A stretch of 64,000 nt of DNA from Flavobacterium sasangense DSM 21067. GTDB taxonomy: Bacteria > Bacteroidota > Bacteroidia > Flavobacteriales > Flavobacteriaceae. The first letter of the stretch is position 1. The number at the start of each line of letters is the position of its first letter. A program made the position numbers and the translations under genes. Location of the stretch: the NCBI RefSeq assembly GCF_000686885.1, contig NZ_JMLU01000001.1, forward strand, positions 62,001 to 126,000. The letters run 5' to 3'. Positions 44,391 through 53,681 of this stretch are shown one piece after another. Under the pieces are notes generated by a model. That model had not been told where the DNA came from. It did no database searches and saw nothing but the letters and a program-made list of their open reading frames with translations.

Positions 44391-45431
44391 TTAAGATTTA
44401 TTCGCCAATTGTCCACAAGCCGCATCAATGTCTTTACCGCGACTTCTTCTTACTTTAGCCACAATATTATTTTTTTCTAAAGCAGTTATGTAAGCATTAG
44501 TTGCTTCTTCAGATGCTTGTTGAAACATGCCATCATCAATTGGATTATATTCAATCAAATTTACTTTACAAGGAACATATTTGCAGAATTTCACCAAAGC
44601 ATCAATCGATCTTTTATCGTCGTTGATTCCCTTCCAAACCACATATTCGTAAGTAATTTTACTTTTTGTTTTTCTGTACCAATATTCCAAACTCTCTCGC
44701 AAATCGGTTAAATGAAAATTTTTAGTAAACGGCATGATTTCATTTCGAATTTCTTCCACAGCGGAATGCAAAGAAACCGCTAACTTGAATTTCACCTCGT
44801 CATCTGCCATTTTTTTTATCATTTTCGGAATTCCAGATGTGGAAACGGTGATACGTTTTGGCGACATACCTAAACCCTCAGAAGATGTAATCATATCAAT
44901 CGCTTTCATTACATTTGGATAATTCATCAAAGGCTCACCCATCCCCATAAAAACAATATTGGACAATGGTCGGTCGTAATACAAACGACTTTCATTATCA
45001 ATAGCAGCAACTTGATCATAGATTTCTCCTGGTTCCAAATTACGCATACGTTTTAATCGAGCTGTTGCACAAAAATTACAATCTAAACTACAACCTACTT
45101 GGGAAGAAACACATGCAGTAGTTCGAGTTTCTGTAGGAATTAAAACCGATTCTACAATTAAGTCATCGTGCAAACGAACGGCATTTTTAACGGTTCCATC
45201 TTCACTACGTTGTAAGGTATCAACTTTAATGTGATTGATTACAAAATTAGCTTCTAACATAGCACGCGTTTCTTTAGACACATTGGTCATATCTTCAAAA
45301 GTATGAGCTCGTTTTTGCCATAACCACTCATACACTTGGTTACCACGAAATGCTTTGTCTCCGTTAGCAACAAAGAAGTTACGCAATTGTTCTTTTGTAA
45401 GTGCTCGTATGTCTTTTTTCTCGATTTGCAT
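44391..45431 (-). CDS. rlmN: Dual-specificity 23S rRNA/tRNA adenine-C2 methyltransferase
   Basis: A 346-residue radical-SAM enzyme that methylates A2503 of 23S rRNA and A37 of some tRNAs. The CxxxCxxC iron-sulfur motif is in GCSLDCNFCATA (about residue 113-121), and the second catalytic cysteine is in IDAACGQLAN near the end. FMGMGEPLMNYPNV and RITVSTSGIPKMIKK are characteristic. The -7 box ends only four bases before the ATG, so the transcript may be leaderless. The length is normal. Confidence 0.97.
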   Translation of the reverse strand: MQIEKKDIRALTKEQLRNFFVANGDKAFRGNQVYEWLWQKRAHTFEDMTNVSKETRAMLEANFVINHIKVDTLQRSEDGTVKNAVRLHDDLIVESVLIPTETRTTACVSSQVGCSLDCNFCATARLKRMRNLEPGEIYDQVAAIDNESRLYYDRPLSNIVFMGMGEPLMNYPNVMKAIDMITSSEGLGMSPKRITVSTSGIPKMIKKMADDEVKFKLAVSLHSAVEEIRNEIMPFTKNFHLTDLRESLEYWYRKTKSKITYEYVVWKGINDDKRSIDALVKFCKYVPCKVNLIEYNPIDDGMFQQASEEATNAYITALEKNNIVAKVRRSRGKDIDAACGQLANKS

Positions 45432-45435
45432 GGTG

Positions 45436-45443
45436 CAAAGTTA
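45436..45443 (-). promoter_or_regulatory. Candidate -7 element for rlmN, next to the start codon
   Basis: TAACTTTG on the minus strand fits TAnnTTTG and ends four bases before the ATG, which puts the expected transcript start at or near the A of the ATG. Confidence 0.5.
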
Positions 45444-45477
45444 GGTTAAAATGTCAAAACGTTTAATTGTTAATTTG

Positions 45478-45485
45478 TATTTTTG
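45478..45485 (+). promoter_or_regulatory. Candidate -7 element for the O-methyltransferase gene
   Basis: TATTTTTG fits TAnnTTTG and ends 18 bases before the ATG at 45504. Its last TTG is in frame with the gene and could be mistaken for a start codon. Confidence 0.6.
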
Positions 45486-45503
45486 TCAAAATTTGATTTT
45501 ATC

Positions 45504-46145
45504 ATGCATTTCATATCTGAAGATTTAGAAGATTACGTTGCCAATCATTCACAAGCAGAACCTGAATTATTAGCGAAATTAAATAAAGAAACCTACCAAA
45601 AAATCATGCAACCTCGTATGTTGAGTGGTCATTTTCAAGGTAGAGTTTTGAGTATGCTTTCAAAAATCATTCGTCCGAAACATATTTTGGAAATAGGAAC
45701 CTATACAGGTTATGCGGCGTTATGTCTAGCAGAAGGAATGGCTGAAAACGGAACTTTAGACACCATTGATATTGAAGAAGAATTGGTTGATTTTCAGCGA
45801 AAATATTTTGATGCTTCGCCATGGAAAGACCAAATTTTTCAACACTTAGGTGATGCGGTAGCTATTATCCCAACTTTAAATAAAAAATTCGATTTGGTTT
45901 TTATTGATGCTGATAAAGAAAATTATGTGAATTATTTCCATTTAATAGTTCCCATGATGAATAAAGGTGGAATTATCTTATCCGATAATGTATTGTGGAG
46001 CGGAAAAGTTTTAGAAGAAGTAAAACCAAATGATAAAAGCACACCTGTTTTATTAGAATATAATCAATTGTTAAATACCGATCCAAGAGTGGAAACGGTC
46101 TTATTGCCTATTCGTGATGGTTTAACCGTTAGCCGAGTTTTATAA
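45504..46145 (+). CDS. Class I SAM-dependent O-methyltransferase
   Basis: A 213-residue enzyme of the caffeoyl-CoA/catechol O-methyltransferase type. SAM loop and motifs: HILEIGTYTGYAALCLAEG, TLDTIDIEEELV, DLVFIDADKENYVNYFH and GGIILSDNVLWSGKV, the last three carrying the metal-binding acidic residues. The substrate is unknown; bacterial members act on small phenolics or, in some cases, on unknown metabolites. The stop codon overlaps the start of the GT9 gene by one base. Confidence 0.9.
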   Translation: MHFISEDLEDYVANHSQAEPELLAKLNKETYQKIMQPRMLSGHFQGRVLSMLSKIIRPKHILEIGTYTGYAALCLAEGMAENGTLDTIDIEEELVDFQRKYFDASPWKDQIFQHLGDAVAIIPTLNKKFDLVFIDADKENYVNYFHLIVPMMNKGGIILSDNVLWSGKVLEEVKPNDKSTPVLLEYNQLLNTDPRVETVLLPIRDGLTVSRVL

Positions 46146-47191
46146 TGACTTTTAAAGAAAAAATAAACCTATTTAGAAAAAGTATTACAAAAAACCTCTT
46201 TGTAAAAACAATTAACGAAACAAAATCAGTACAAAATAGCATTAAAAATCCCTCTGAAATAAAGAGAATACTAATTGTTAGACCTAATCACAGATTAGGA
46301 AATCAACTTCTAATCACGCCTTTATTACAAGAAGTAATTACTACTTTTCCTGAAGTAAAAATTGATCTTTTTCTGAAAGGTAATCTTGGTCCAATACTTT
46401 TCAAAAACTATCCCGAAGTAAATAAAATAATTGCGTTACCTAGAAAACATTTTAAAGAAATTATAAAATACTTAGGCTGTTGGTTTTACTTACGCAAAAA
46501 CAATTACGATTTAGTCATTAATACCGTTAGCTACTCATCTTCTGGATCAATTGCTACTAAGATAACAAAATCAAAATATAAAGTATTTGGAAAAATTAAA
46601 GATTTAGATTCTTCTGTTCATAGCGATTATATGCATAATGCAAAACGTCCTATTTATGATTTTAGAGACGAAATCAAAGCATTAGGGATAGAAATTCCAA
46701 ATAATAAAATTCCTAAAATTGATATTCGACTAAACTCAGATGAATTAAAAAAAGGAGCAGAAGATGTATTTGAAATTACTGGAAACACAAAAAAAACCAT
46801 TTGCATTTTTACTTATGCTACTAATGAAAAGATTTACTCAAAAGAATGGTGGAATGCTTTTTATGAAATTTTAAGAAAAGAATGTAAAGACTATAATATC
46901 ATTGAAGTTTTACCCGTTGAAAATGTTTCACAAATCGACTTTAAAACACCTAGCTATTACAGTAAAAACGTCAGAGAAATTGCCGCCTTTATAGCAAATA
47001 CAGAACTTTTTATAGGTGCTGATAGTGGCATTATGCATTTATCAAATGCTACTAATACAACTACTATTGGGCTTTTTTCAGTAACAGACAAAAATTTATA
47101 CCAACCTTATTATAATAATAGTTTTGGGATAGACACTAATGGAAAAAAAATTGATGCAATTTTAAAAGAAATCAAAACCGTTATTCCGTAA
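46145..47191 (+). CDS. Glycosyltransferase family 9 (heptosyltransferase-like)
   Basis: A 348-residue GT-B transferase of the heptosyltransferase family, which adds ADP-heptose-type sugars during lipopolysaccharide assembly. The N-terminal RILIVRPNHRLGNQLLITPLL and the C-terminal ADSGIMHLSNATNTTTIGLF match the family. Some members of this family in Bacteroidota act on polysaccharides other than the LPS core. It is more lysine- and asparagine-rich than the gene before it. The 3' end overlaps the convergent PAP2 gene by 11 bases. Confidence 0.87.
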   Translation: MTFKEKINLFRKSITKNLFVKTINETKSVQNSIKNPSEIKRILIVRPNHRLGNQLLITPLLQEVITTFPEVKIDLFLKGNLGPILFKNYPEVNKIIALPRKHFKEIIKYLGCWFYLRKNNYDLVINTVSYSSSGSIATKITKSKYKVFGKIKDLDSSVHSDYMHNAKRPIYDFRDEIKALGIEIPNNKIPKIDIRLNSDELKKGAEDVFEITGNTKKTICIFTYATNEKIYSKEWWNAFYEILRKECKDYNIIEVLPVENVSQIDFKTPSYYSKNVREIAAFIANTELFIGADSGIMHLSNATNTTTIGLFSVTDKNLYQPYYNNSFGIDTNGKKIDAILKEIKTVIP

Positions 47192-47759
47192 TAATTCCTG
47201 TATTTAATTCGTATCGTTTGACTACATAATTGTATAGTTTATAAAACGAAAATCCGAAAAGTCCACCAAAGAAATAACCTGTTAAAATATCTCCAGGATA
47301 GTGTAATCCTAGATAAATTCTACTAAAAGCAAAGATTAGTGGAAACAAAAACAGTAAATAAGTGTGTTTGTAATATTTTCGAATAATCAAAACTATAAAA
47401 GTTGTTGAAGCCATAGAATTTGCAGCGTGACCAGAGAAGAAACCAAAAGATTTTCTAGTGATAACTTCACGCATTAAACCATCAAATTCGGGATTATTAC
47501 AAGGGCGTAAACGTTCGAATGAATATTTGAATAAATTCGTAATTTGGTCAGTAAAGGTTAACAATACCGTTAAAAAAAGGATAATAATTCCCAAACCTTT
47601 CCAACCTAATTTCTTTTGAATTAAATAAAAAACTCCAACAAAAAGAGGTGACCAATAGATTTGTTTGGTGATAATTTTCCAAAAACCATCAAATGGTTCA
47701 GAACCCAATCCGTTTAAAAAAAGGAATAATTCTTTATCTAAGTTTATTAAGTGCTCCAA
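47181..47759 (-). CDS. PAP2-type membrane phosphatase
   Basis: A 192-residue membrane protein of the phosphatidic acid phosphatase 2 superfamily. The three catalytic motifs are KYSFERLRPC (KxxxxxxRP), FSGHAANSM (usually PSGH) and SRIYLGLHYPGDI (SRxxxxxHxxxD). About five membrane segments are visible. Possible roles are dephosphorylation of undecaprenyl diphosphate, phosphatidate or lipid A; which one cannot be told. It starts three bases after the tatA stop, so the two are probably one transcript. Confidence 0.9.
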   Translation of the reverse strand: MEHLINLDKELFLFLNGLGSEPFDGFWKIITKQIYWSPLFVGVFYLIQKKLGWKGLGIIILFLTVLLTFTDQITNLFKYSFERLRPCNNPEFDGLMREVITRKSFGFFSGHAANSMASTTFIVLIIRKYYKHTYLLFLFPLIFAFSRIYLGLHYPGDILTGYFFGGLFGFSFYKLYNYVVKRYELNTGIITE

Positions 47760-47761
47760 AA

Positions 47762-48109
47762 TTACATTTGTCTTTTTATAGGTCCGGTAATATTTTCAAT
47801 ATCTTCTTTAACTTGCTCTAAAGGGTTTTGAACATCTAAATTAATGTTTTCCATAGGATTTACCATTTTAGTAATCCCTTCTTTTGCTTTAGCTATTTCT
47901 TCAGAAACTCCACCAGTTAAAGTATTCATATCTAATCCTGCTTCTTGAGTTCCTTTTTGGATTTCACTCTTAATTTCGTTGGTAGCATTTTTTAATTGCG
48001 CCATTCCTTTACCTAAAGCACGAGCAATATCTGGAATCTTATCTGATCCAAATAACATCAAAACAACTAAAATGATGAAAAACAATTCACCTCCTCCAAT
48101 TCCAAACAT
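47762..48109 (-). CDS. tatA: Twin-arginine translocase subunit TatA/TatE
   Basis: A 115-residue protein with the TatA layout: one N-terminal membrane helix (GGELFFIILVVLMLFG), the hinge GSDKIPDIAR and an amphipathic helix (ALGKGMAQLKNATNEI), then a longer charged tail of about 60 residues. It forms the pore of the Tat system. No tatC is present in the window; in Flavobacteriia it is often elsewhere. The FG hinge and the start are typical of the family. Confidence 0.92.
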   Translation of the reverse strand: MFGIGGGELFFIILVVLMLFGSDKIPDIARALGKGMAQLKNATNEIKSEIQKGTQEAGLDMNTLTGGVSEEIAKAKEGITKMVNPMENINLDVQNPLEQVKEDIENITGPIKRQM

Positions 48110-48134
48110 TGTATATTTTTGAAAATTAACTTCG

Positions 48135-48142
48135 CAAAGTTA
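48135..48142 (-). promoter_or_regulatory. Candidate -7 element for tatA
   Basis: TAACTTTG on the minus strand fits TAnnTTTG and ends 25 bases before the ATG. Confidence 0.55.
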
Positions 48143-48177
48143 CAAAGTTTTACACCTACTTTATCTTAAAGTAATCA

Positions 48178-48205
48178 AAAAAAAAGACTATCCGAAGATA
48201 GTCTT
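48178..48205 (-). terminator. Intrinsic terminator after the M1 peptidase
   Basis: The hairpin AAGACTATC-TTCG-GATAGTCTT is followed by a long run of T on the minus strand, just downstream of the peptidase stop. Confidence 0.85.
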
Positions 48206-48210
48206 AATTC

Positions 48211-50487
48211 TTATTTTTTATCTAATGTATCAAATTTTGATACTATTTCTACTTTAGGCCAGTAATTGTTTTCAACATCTACATCGGCTGTTTCTAATTT
48301 AGGATCCAATTGAATTTTAACAACTTTTTTCTCTGTTGCAAAAACACGTTTTGCAGTATCATTGTTTCTTCTCCAAATTTGAGCAGGGAATTTTTGAATT
48401 TCGCTTGTTCCATCTTCAAATTGAAGCTCTACGATGATTGGCATGATTAATCCTCCTGGTTTTTCAAACTCTACTTCATAGAAATATTTAGGAGATTTTA
48501 AAGCATTCTTTTCTTCAGCTGTATAATTTTTATTTACATAGTCAGAAAGTGCTTGAACACTATTAACATCCATTGCTTTTTTTAATTCAGGTTTAAAATC
48601 AGGTGCATCTTCAGCAACTAAGTACAACATTGGTTCTCCATCGCTAATTTTTCTTCCTCTTCTATTAAACATAGCCTGAGTTTCTTTTGAAGCTTCTGTA
48701 GAAACATAATATTGTTTTACAGTTTTCACACCAATATCGGTATAATCTGTTGAATAGAACCAACCTCTCCAAAACCAATCTAAATCAACTGCAGAAGCAT
48801 CTTCCATTGTTCTAAAGAAATCTTCTGGTGTTGGGTGTTTGAATTTCCAACGATTCGCATAAGTTTTGAATGCATGATCAAATAATTCATGACCCATGAT
48901 AGTTTCTCTCAAGATATTTAAACCTGTTGCTGGTTTTCCATAAGCATTAGCTCCAAAGTTGTAAATATTTTCAGAATTTGACATAATAGGCTCTAAATAT
49001 TTTTGATTTCCTTTCATATAAGGTACAATATTTTTAGCTGGACCTCTAGATGCAGGGAAATTTGGATCGAAAGAAGTTTCTGTTAAGTATTCTAAGAATG
49101 TATTTAAACCTTCATCCATCCAAGACCATTGTCTTTCATCAGAGTTTACGATCATTGGGAAGAAGTTATGTCCAACTTCATGAATAATAACACCTAACAT
49201 TCCATATTTAATTCTATCACTTACGAAACCTTTTTCATCAGGACGACCGTAGTTCCAACAAATCATTGGATATTCCATTCCTTGATCTTCTGCAGAAACT
49301 GAAACTGCTTTTGGATAAGGATAATCAAATGTAAAATGAGAATACGTTTTTAAAGTATGTGCTACCGCTTTTGTAGATAAATCACCCCAAAGTGGATTTG
49401 CTTCTTTTGGATAAATTGAAATTGCTAATGGTTTGTTAGTTGGTAAATCAACTGCCATGGCATCAATTATAAATTTTCTTGAAGTTGAGAAACCAAAATC
49501 ACGAACGTTTTGTGCTTTAAATTTCCATGTTTTCTTTTTATCTGAAAAGCTACTCTCTTTAGCAATCGCTTCTTCTTGGGTAACAATTACTACTGGCTTA
49601 TCAAAAGTTTTTTCTGCTAATTCCCATCTTTTTACTTGTTCTGCGGTAAAAACTTCGCTTCTGTTTTGTAACACTCCTGTTCCTTCCATAACGTGGTCAG
49701 CAGGAACTGTAATATTTACTTCGTAATCACCGAAAGCTAAAGCAAACTCACCTCTACCCCAGAATTGCATGTTTTGCCATCCTTCTACGTCATTGTAAAC
49801 AGCCATTCTTGGGAAAAACTGCGCCATTACATACAAACGGTTTCCATCAGGAAATTGCTCATATCCAGAACGACCATTATTGGCTTGTTCCTGATAATTT
49901 ACAATATTGTACCACCACTTGATTGAGAAAGAAACCTTTTCGCCATTTTTTAATGGTTTAGGTAAATCAATACGCATCATGGTTTGATTGATGGTGTATT
50001 TCATTGGATTCCCCTTAGCATCTTTAACATATTCGATATTAAAACCTCCTTGAAAAGGGCTTCCCATGTATTTTTTTGCAAAACCACTTGTTGAAATCGC
50101 CTTGTCCATGTTTTGATTTTCTACTAAAGGCGTTTTAGAATCAGGTCTTTCGATATTTTGGTCTAATTGTACCCATAAATATTCTAACGATTCTTTAGCG
50201 TTGTTGTGATAAGTAATGGTTTCAGAACCATAAAGTTTTTTATTCTTATCATCTAACTCCAAATTCATTACATAATCTGCCTTTTGTTGATAATAAGCTG
50301 GTCCTGGAGCTCCAGAAGCGGTTCTAAACATATTAGGAGTTGCCATTTCGTCATACATTTGACGGAATTTATTCTCATTATAATGTCCAGGTTCGCGCTT
50401 TTTTTCTTCTGGTTTAACATCCTGAGCGATTGCTCCGAAAGTTACTGCTAAAGTCAAGAAAGCACTAAGTACAATTGATTTTTTCAT
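48211..50487 (-). CDS. M1 family metallopeptidase
   Basis: A 758-residue secreted peptidase. A signal peptide (ending AVTFGAIAQ) is followed by an N-terminal beta domain with long side loops and then a gluzincin domain. The zinc motif HEVGH with the following Glu is in GVIIHEVGHNFFPMIVNSDE and MDEGLNTFLEYLTE. The aminopeptidase GxMEN motif appears changed: the corresponding site reads SAEDQGMEYPMICWN, so the peptide amino-end specificity may differ. It is the last gene of a four-gene minus-strand set, and a terminator follows. Confidence 0.92.
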   Translation of the reverse strand: MKKSIVLSAFLTLAVTFGAIAQDVKPEEKKREPGHYNENKFRQMYDEMATPNMFRTASGAPGPAYYQQKADYVMNLELDDKNKKLYGSETITYHNNAKESLEYLWVQLDQNIERPDSKTPLVENQNMDKAISTSGFAKKYMGSPFQGGFNIEYVKDAKGNPMKYTINQTMMRIDLPKPLKNGEKVSFSIKWWYNIVNYQEQANNGRSGYEQFPDGNRLYVMAQFFPRMAVYNDVEGWQNMQFWGRGEFALAFGDYEVNITVPADHVMEGTGVLQNRSEVFTAEQVKRWELAEKTFDKPVVIVTQEEAIAKESSFSDKKKTWKFKAQNVRDFGFSTSRKFIIDAMAVDLPTNKPLAISIYPKEANPLWGDLSTKAVAHTLKTYSHFTFDYPYPKAVSVSAEDQGMEYPMICWNYGRPDEKGFVSDRIKYGMLGVIIHEVGHNFFPMIVNSDERQWSWMDEGLNTFLEYLTETSFDPNFPASRGPAKNIVPYMKGNQKYLEPIMSNSENIYNFGANAYGKPATGLNILRETIMGHELFDHAFKTYANRWKFKHPTPEDFFRTMEDASAVDLDWFWRGWFYSTDYTDIGVKTVKQYYVSTEASKETQAMFNRRGRKISDGEPMLYLVAEDAPDFKPELKKAMDVNSVQALSDYVNKNYTAEEKNALKSPKYFYEVEFEKPGGLIMPIIVELQFEDGTSEIQKFPAQIWRRNNDTAKRVFATEKKVVKIQLDPKLETADVDVENNYWPKVEIVSKFDTLDKK

Positions 50488-50502
50488 AATATTTCAATTC
50501 TT

Positions 50503-51009
50503 TTAATAGTCAATTTTTTGTTGCGTATCACTATTAGTAAACAAAAAGCTATTTTTGTTACTATTAATATTTACATGAACAATATTTTGTTGCTCTTTAT
50601 AAATATCTATTAATAATGAATTAAAGATTTCGAAGGTATTTATTTTTTTTGATATAGCAATTTTAGTATAAAAAATTAACACATCGCCTTCCACTTCTCT
50701 AGTTAAATAAACAATCTCTTGAGGTTTTTTATTGATAGAAATTTTAATATTTTCTTTAAGATATGTTTTAATTAATGTTTCAGCTTCGGGCAACTCTTTT
50801 GTTGAAGTTAAATACACTTTTTTCTTGTATTTTTTCTCCAAAGCTTTTTCCAAATCATCAATAAAAATTCGATGGGTAATTTCTATTCTTTTTTTATTTG
50901 GCACATAGTCGATTTGGGTTACCGAAACATAAAATTTGTGCCAAGCAAATGAGCTCAATAAAACTACTAAAACAATTGGAGTAAAATATCGTAAAAAGTT
51001 CTTCTTCAT
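50503..51009 (-). CDS. DUF6702 family protein
   Basis: A 168-residue protein with a signal peptide or single N-terminal membrane anchor (RYFTPIVLVVLLSSFAWH), then HKFYVSVTQIDYVPNKKRIE, a clear DUF6702 hallmark. The rest is alternating beta strands with HRIFIDDLEKAL and VEGDVLIFYTKIAI. In Bacteroidota these proteins often lie beside M1 peptidase genes, as here (15 bases upstream). The function is unknown; it may be a periplasmic partner. Confidence 0.8.
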   Translation of the reverse strand: MKKNFLRYFTPIVLVVLLSSFAWHKFYVSVTQIDYVPNKKRIEITHRIFIDDLEKALEKKYKKKVYLTSTKELPEAETLIKTYLKENIKISINKKPQEIVYLTREVEGDVLIFYTKIAISKKINTFEIFNSLLIDIYKEQQNIVHVNINSNKNSFLFTNSDTQQKIDY

Positions 51010-51025
51010 GTGGTAAAAATAGCAA

Positions 51026-51859
51026 TTATTCTTTTTGATTTCCTAATTTGTATTCTTTTGCTTTTATAGTTAAATATTGAATTAGTTGTAATTCATATTC
51101 AGGTTTTAAAAACAATGATAAATCTTTAATTGGCATTTCGGCATATTGCAAAAACATTGGAATATCTTCATGCTTAATTTTCAAGGTTTCTGTAAAGAAA
51201 TTATGTGTAAAACGTTCAAACATATGATCCGAGAATGATTTTGTTTGAATATCACGTTGTCTTCGTTCCTCAAAAACAAACTCTGAGTTCTTTTTTGGAT
51301 TAGCTTTTATTCCGAGTAATTTCCCAATACCTTTACCTATTAACTTTAAATCAAAATTAGAACCATTAGGAGCTAATGGATTGTAAATTGCAGTATTTAC
51401 AGGTGTTCCTAAACGAACATCATCCTCATAATATTTCACTGCCTTAGCATCAATACCACTGAAAGCTTCTCCATAAACCTGAATTCGTTTGGTATCTTCT
51501 TTTAAAGCTCCAGTTAAAGTGTAAGGAGTAATTTCTACTTCATTAAGCTCAGTAATTTTTAAATGCAATCTAATCTCAAGTTCTTCTAACCAAAAATCTT
51601 TTTCAGTTAGCACATATTTTTTAGAATCATAGGAAAGTCCCTGAATATACAATGTATCCGTTGCTTTTGCTTTAATCGAAAACTTTCCATCAACATTTGT
51701 AACAGCGCCAATATTTGAGGTGATGTTGAAAACCGTTAGATTTTCCACTTCAATGGAATCTGCTACTATTTTTCCTTTCAAAATTTTTCTCTCAACTTCT
51801 TGGGAAAAGAATAATTGACTAAAAAGAAACACAAAAAATAAAATCGGTTTATTTCTCAT
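51026..51859 (-). CDS. Carboxypeptidase-regulatory-like secreted protein (paralogue 1)
   Basis: A 277-residue protein with a signal peptide (ending LFFSQE) and a carboxypeptidase-D regulatory-like beta domain: KGKIVADSIEVENLTVFNIT, GAVTNVDGKFSI, DTLYIQGLSYDS. The C-terminal half is helical, with basic patches (FEERRQRDIQTKSF) and no catalytic motif. It has the same layout as the next gene (51849), which its start overlaps by 11 bases, and the two probably form a pair at the outer membrane or periplasm. The function is unknown. Confidence 0.82.
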   Translation of the reverse strand: MRNKPILFFVFLFSQLFFSQEVERKILKGKIVADSIEVENLTVFNITSNIGAVTNVDGKFSIKAKATDTLYIQGLSYDSKKYVLTEKDFWLEELEIRLHLKITELNEVEITPYTLTGALKEDTKRIQVYGEAFSGIDAKAVKYYEDDVRLGTPVNTAIYNPLAPNGSNFDLKLIGKGIGKLLGIKANPKKNSEFVFEERRQRDIQTKSFSDHMFERFTHNFFTETLKIKHEDIPMFLQYAEMPIKDLSLFLKPEYELQLIQYLTIKAKEYKLGNQKE

Positions 51860-52616
51860 TCTTAAAGGATGTTGAAGCTTTTAACTCATTTATTTTTAAA
51901 TATTCCACAGCAAGTTCTGATAGAATAAAAGTTGCCATTGTTTTATTTTTATCTTTCATTGCCGTAACAAATCGGCTATTCTCAACTACATAAAATAAAA
52001 AACCATCTACATAATCTACAGGAATTTTTAAAACATCCGTAAAATATTCTTTTTGATAATAATCGGCCGTTACATCAATTAAAAACTCTTTTTTCTCTAC
52101 TTCAACTTCTTTTTTAAGCATTCTTGTTCTACCAGAAATCCAGTTAAGCAAAGGATCTAAACCTATTTTTGTGTTAGTACCATATAGTCCATCAAGATCG
52201 CTTGCCGCTTTAAGTTTTCGTTCTGCCGGTGTGTAGGTTTTTTGATTTTTTGGAATAATTCCTAAAGAAACTGCATTAATATTTTTATACTGAACAATCG
52301 TAACTTCTTCCAATTCATTAAGCTTAGATTTCATTTCTACAAACAACAAATTTTCACCAAAATCATCTTTTTCAATGATATGCTTTGTTGCAATTAAATG
52401 AATTGCGCTAAATTGTAACGTATCACCAATTGCAACTCGAATAGCAAAATAACCTCTATCATCGGTTGCAATTCCGATTCCTTTATTTAAATTTAAAATA
52501 TGGATTCCTTCTAAACTACTAGAAGTAGAAACTACTTTTCCTTTTATAATTGTATCAGATTGAGCCCAACCCAACAAAGAGAAAAACATAAAAAAAAGAA
52601 GTAATCGTTTTATCAT
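51849..52616 (-). CDS. Carboxypeptidase-regulatory-like secreted protein (paralogue 2)
   Basis: A 255-residue paralogue of the gene at 51026, with a signal peptide (LLGWAQSD) and the same beta domain (IIKGKVVSTSSSLEGIHILN, GIATDDRGYFAIR, GDTLQFSAIHL). The C-terminal part also ends in a helix-rich region (VDYVDGFLFYVVENSRFVTA). It is the first gene of the operon that ends with the M1 peptidase. The two copies differ widely except in the beta domain. No TAnnTTTG promoter was found in the 115 bases before the pepE gene. Confidence 0.82.
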   Translation of the reverse strand: MIKRLLLFFMFFSLLGWAQSDTIIKGKVVSTSSSLEGIHILNLNKGIGIATDDRGYFAIRVAIGDTLQFSAIHLIATKHIIEKDDFGENLLFVEMKSKLNELEEVTIVQYKNINAVSLGIIPKNQKTYTPAERKLKAASDLDGLYGTNTKIGLDPLLNWISGRTRMLKKEVEVEKKEFLIDVTADYYQKEYFTDVLKIPVDYVDGFLFYVVENSRFVTAMKDKNKTMATFILSELAVEYLKINELKASTSFKNEK

Positions 52617-52708
52617 AAAGGAATTGTTTATTTGATATGTAAATGTAATTGGTTCTCTTCAAAATGAAATCCTAACAAGATGATAAACTTATGTTAAGAC
52701 AAATTTGG

Positions 52709-52716
52709 TAGTTTTG
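52709..52716 (+). promoter_or_regulatory. Candidate -7 element for pepE
   Basis: TAGTTTTG fits TAnnTTTG and ends 14 bases before the ATG. Confidence 0.5.
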
Positions 52717-52730
52717 TAAAAAAATAATCC

Positions 52731-53438
52731 ATGAAAAATATAATTATTGCCAGCACTTCTACTTTACACGGAGGTGAATATTTAGACTATTTATTACCTG
52801 AATTGCAATCGTTCTTTTCTAATGTAAAAGAATTACTTTTTATTCCATATGCAAGACCTAGCGGAATTTCGCACGATGATTATACTAAAAAAGTTAGCGA
52901 AGCTTTTGTTAAAATTAATATCTCCGTGAAAGGAATTCACGAATTTGAAAACCCAATCGAAGCCCTTGAAAAAGCACAAGCAATTTTTACGGGTGGTGGA
53001 AATACTTTTTTATTGGTAAGTCAATTATATAAAAATAACGTTATTGACACCTTAGAAAAAGTAGTCAAAAACGGAACACCTTACTTAGGAACAAGCGCTG
53101 GTAGCAATATTTGTGGTTTAACAATGAGCACTACTAACGATATGCCAATTGTGTATCCGCCAAGTTTTAGAACCTTGGGATTTGTTTCATTCAATATCAA
53201 TCCACATTATTTAGATCCGATTGAAGGTTCAACTCACATGGGTGAAACGCGTGAAACTAGAATCAATGAATTTCATCATTTTAATCCACAACCTGTTGTA
53301 GGATTAAGAGAAGGAAGTTGGTTAGAAGTGAAAGGCGATTCTGTAAAATTAAAAGGAACTTTAACAGCAAGAATTTTCAAGAGAAACGAAACTCCTTTTG
53401 AAGTAGCTCCAGAAACCGAATTAAACGAATTGAAATAA
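52731..53438 (+). CDS. pepE: Dipeptidase E (alpha-aspartyl dipeptidase, S51)
   Basis: A 235-residue cytosolic serine peptidase that splits dipeptides with N-terminal aspartate. The nucleophile motif is YLGTSAGSNICG, and the glycine-rich FTGGGNTFLLV of the family precedes it. The later PHYLDP and HMGETRETRI segments carry the other conserved residues. The length is normal. A terminator follows; downstream are two tRNA genes on the other strand. Confidence 0.93.
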   Translation: MKNIIIASTSTLHGGEYLDYLLPELQSFFSNVKELLFIPYARPSGISHDDYTKKVSEAFVKINISVKGIHEFENPIEALEKAQAIFTGGGNTFLLVSQLYKNNVIDTLEKVVKNGTPYLGTSAGSNICGLTMSTTNDMPIVYPPSFRTLGFVSFNINPHYLDPIEGSTHMGETRETRINEFHHFNPQPVVGLREGSWLEVKGDSVKLKGTLTARIFKRNETPFEVAPETELNELK

Positions 53439-53469
53439 AAAAAGCCTTGCAAATGCAAGGCTTTTTTTT
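53437..53469. terminator. Bidirectional terminator between pepE and tRNA-Gly
   Basis: The hairpin AAAAAAAGCCTTGCA / TGCAAGGCTTTTTTT has A and T tracts on its two sides, ending pepE on the plus strand and the tRNA-Gly transcript on the minus strand. Confidence 0.88.
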
Positions 53470-53473
53470 GTGG

Positions 53474-53546
<73 letters not shown>

Positions 53547-53580
53547 AGGTGATAATTTTTAAAACTTTATCTTGTTTTAG

Positions 53581-53653
<73 letters not shown>

Positions 53654-53681
53654 ATAACAAAAGCGTTAACTTTTGTGGGTG

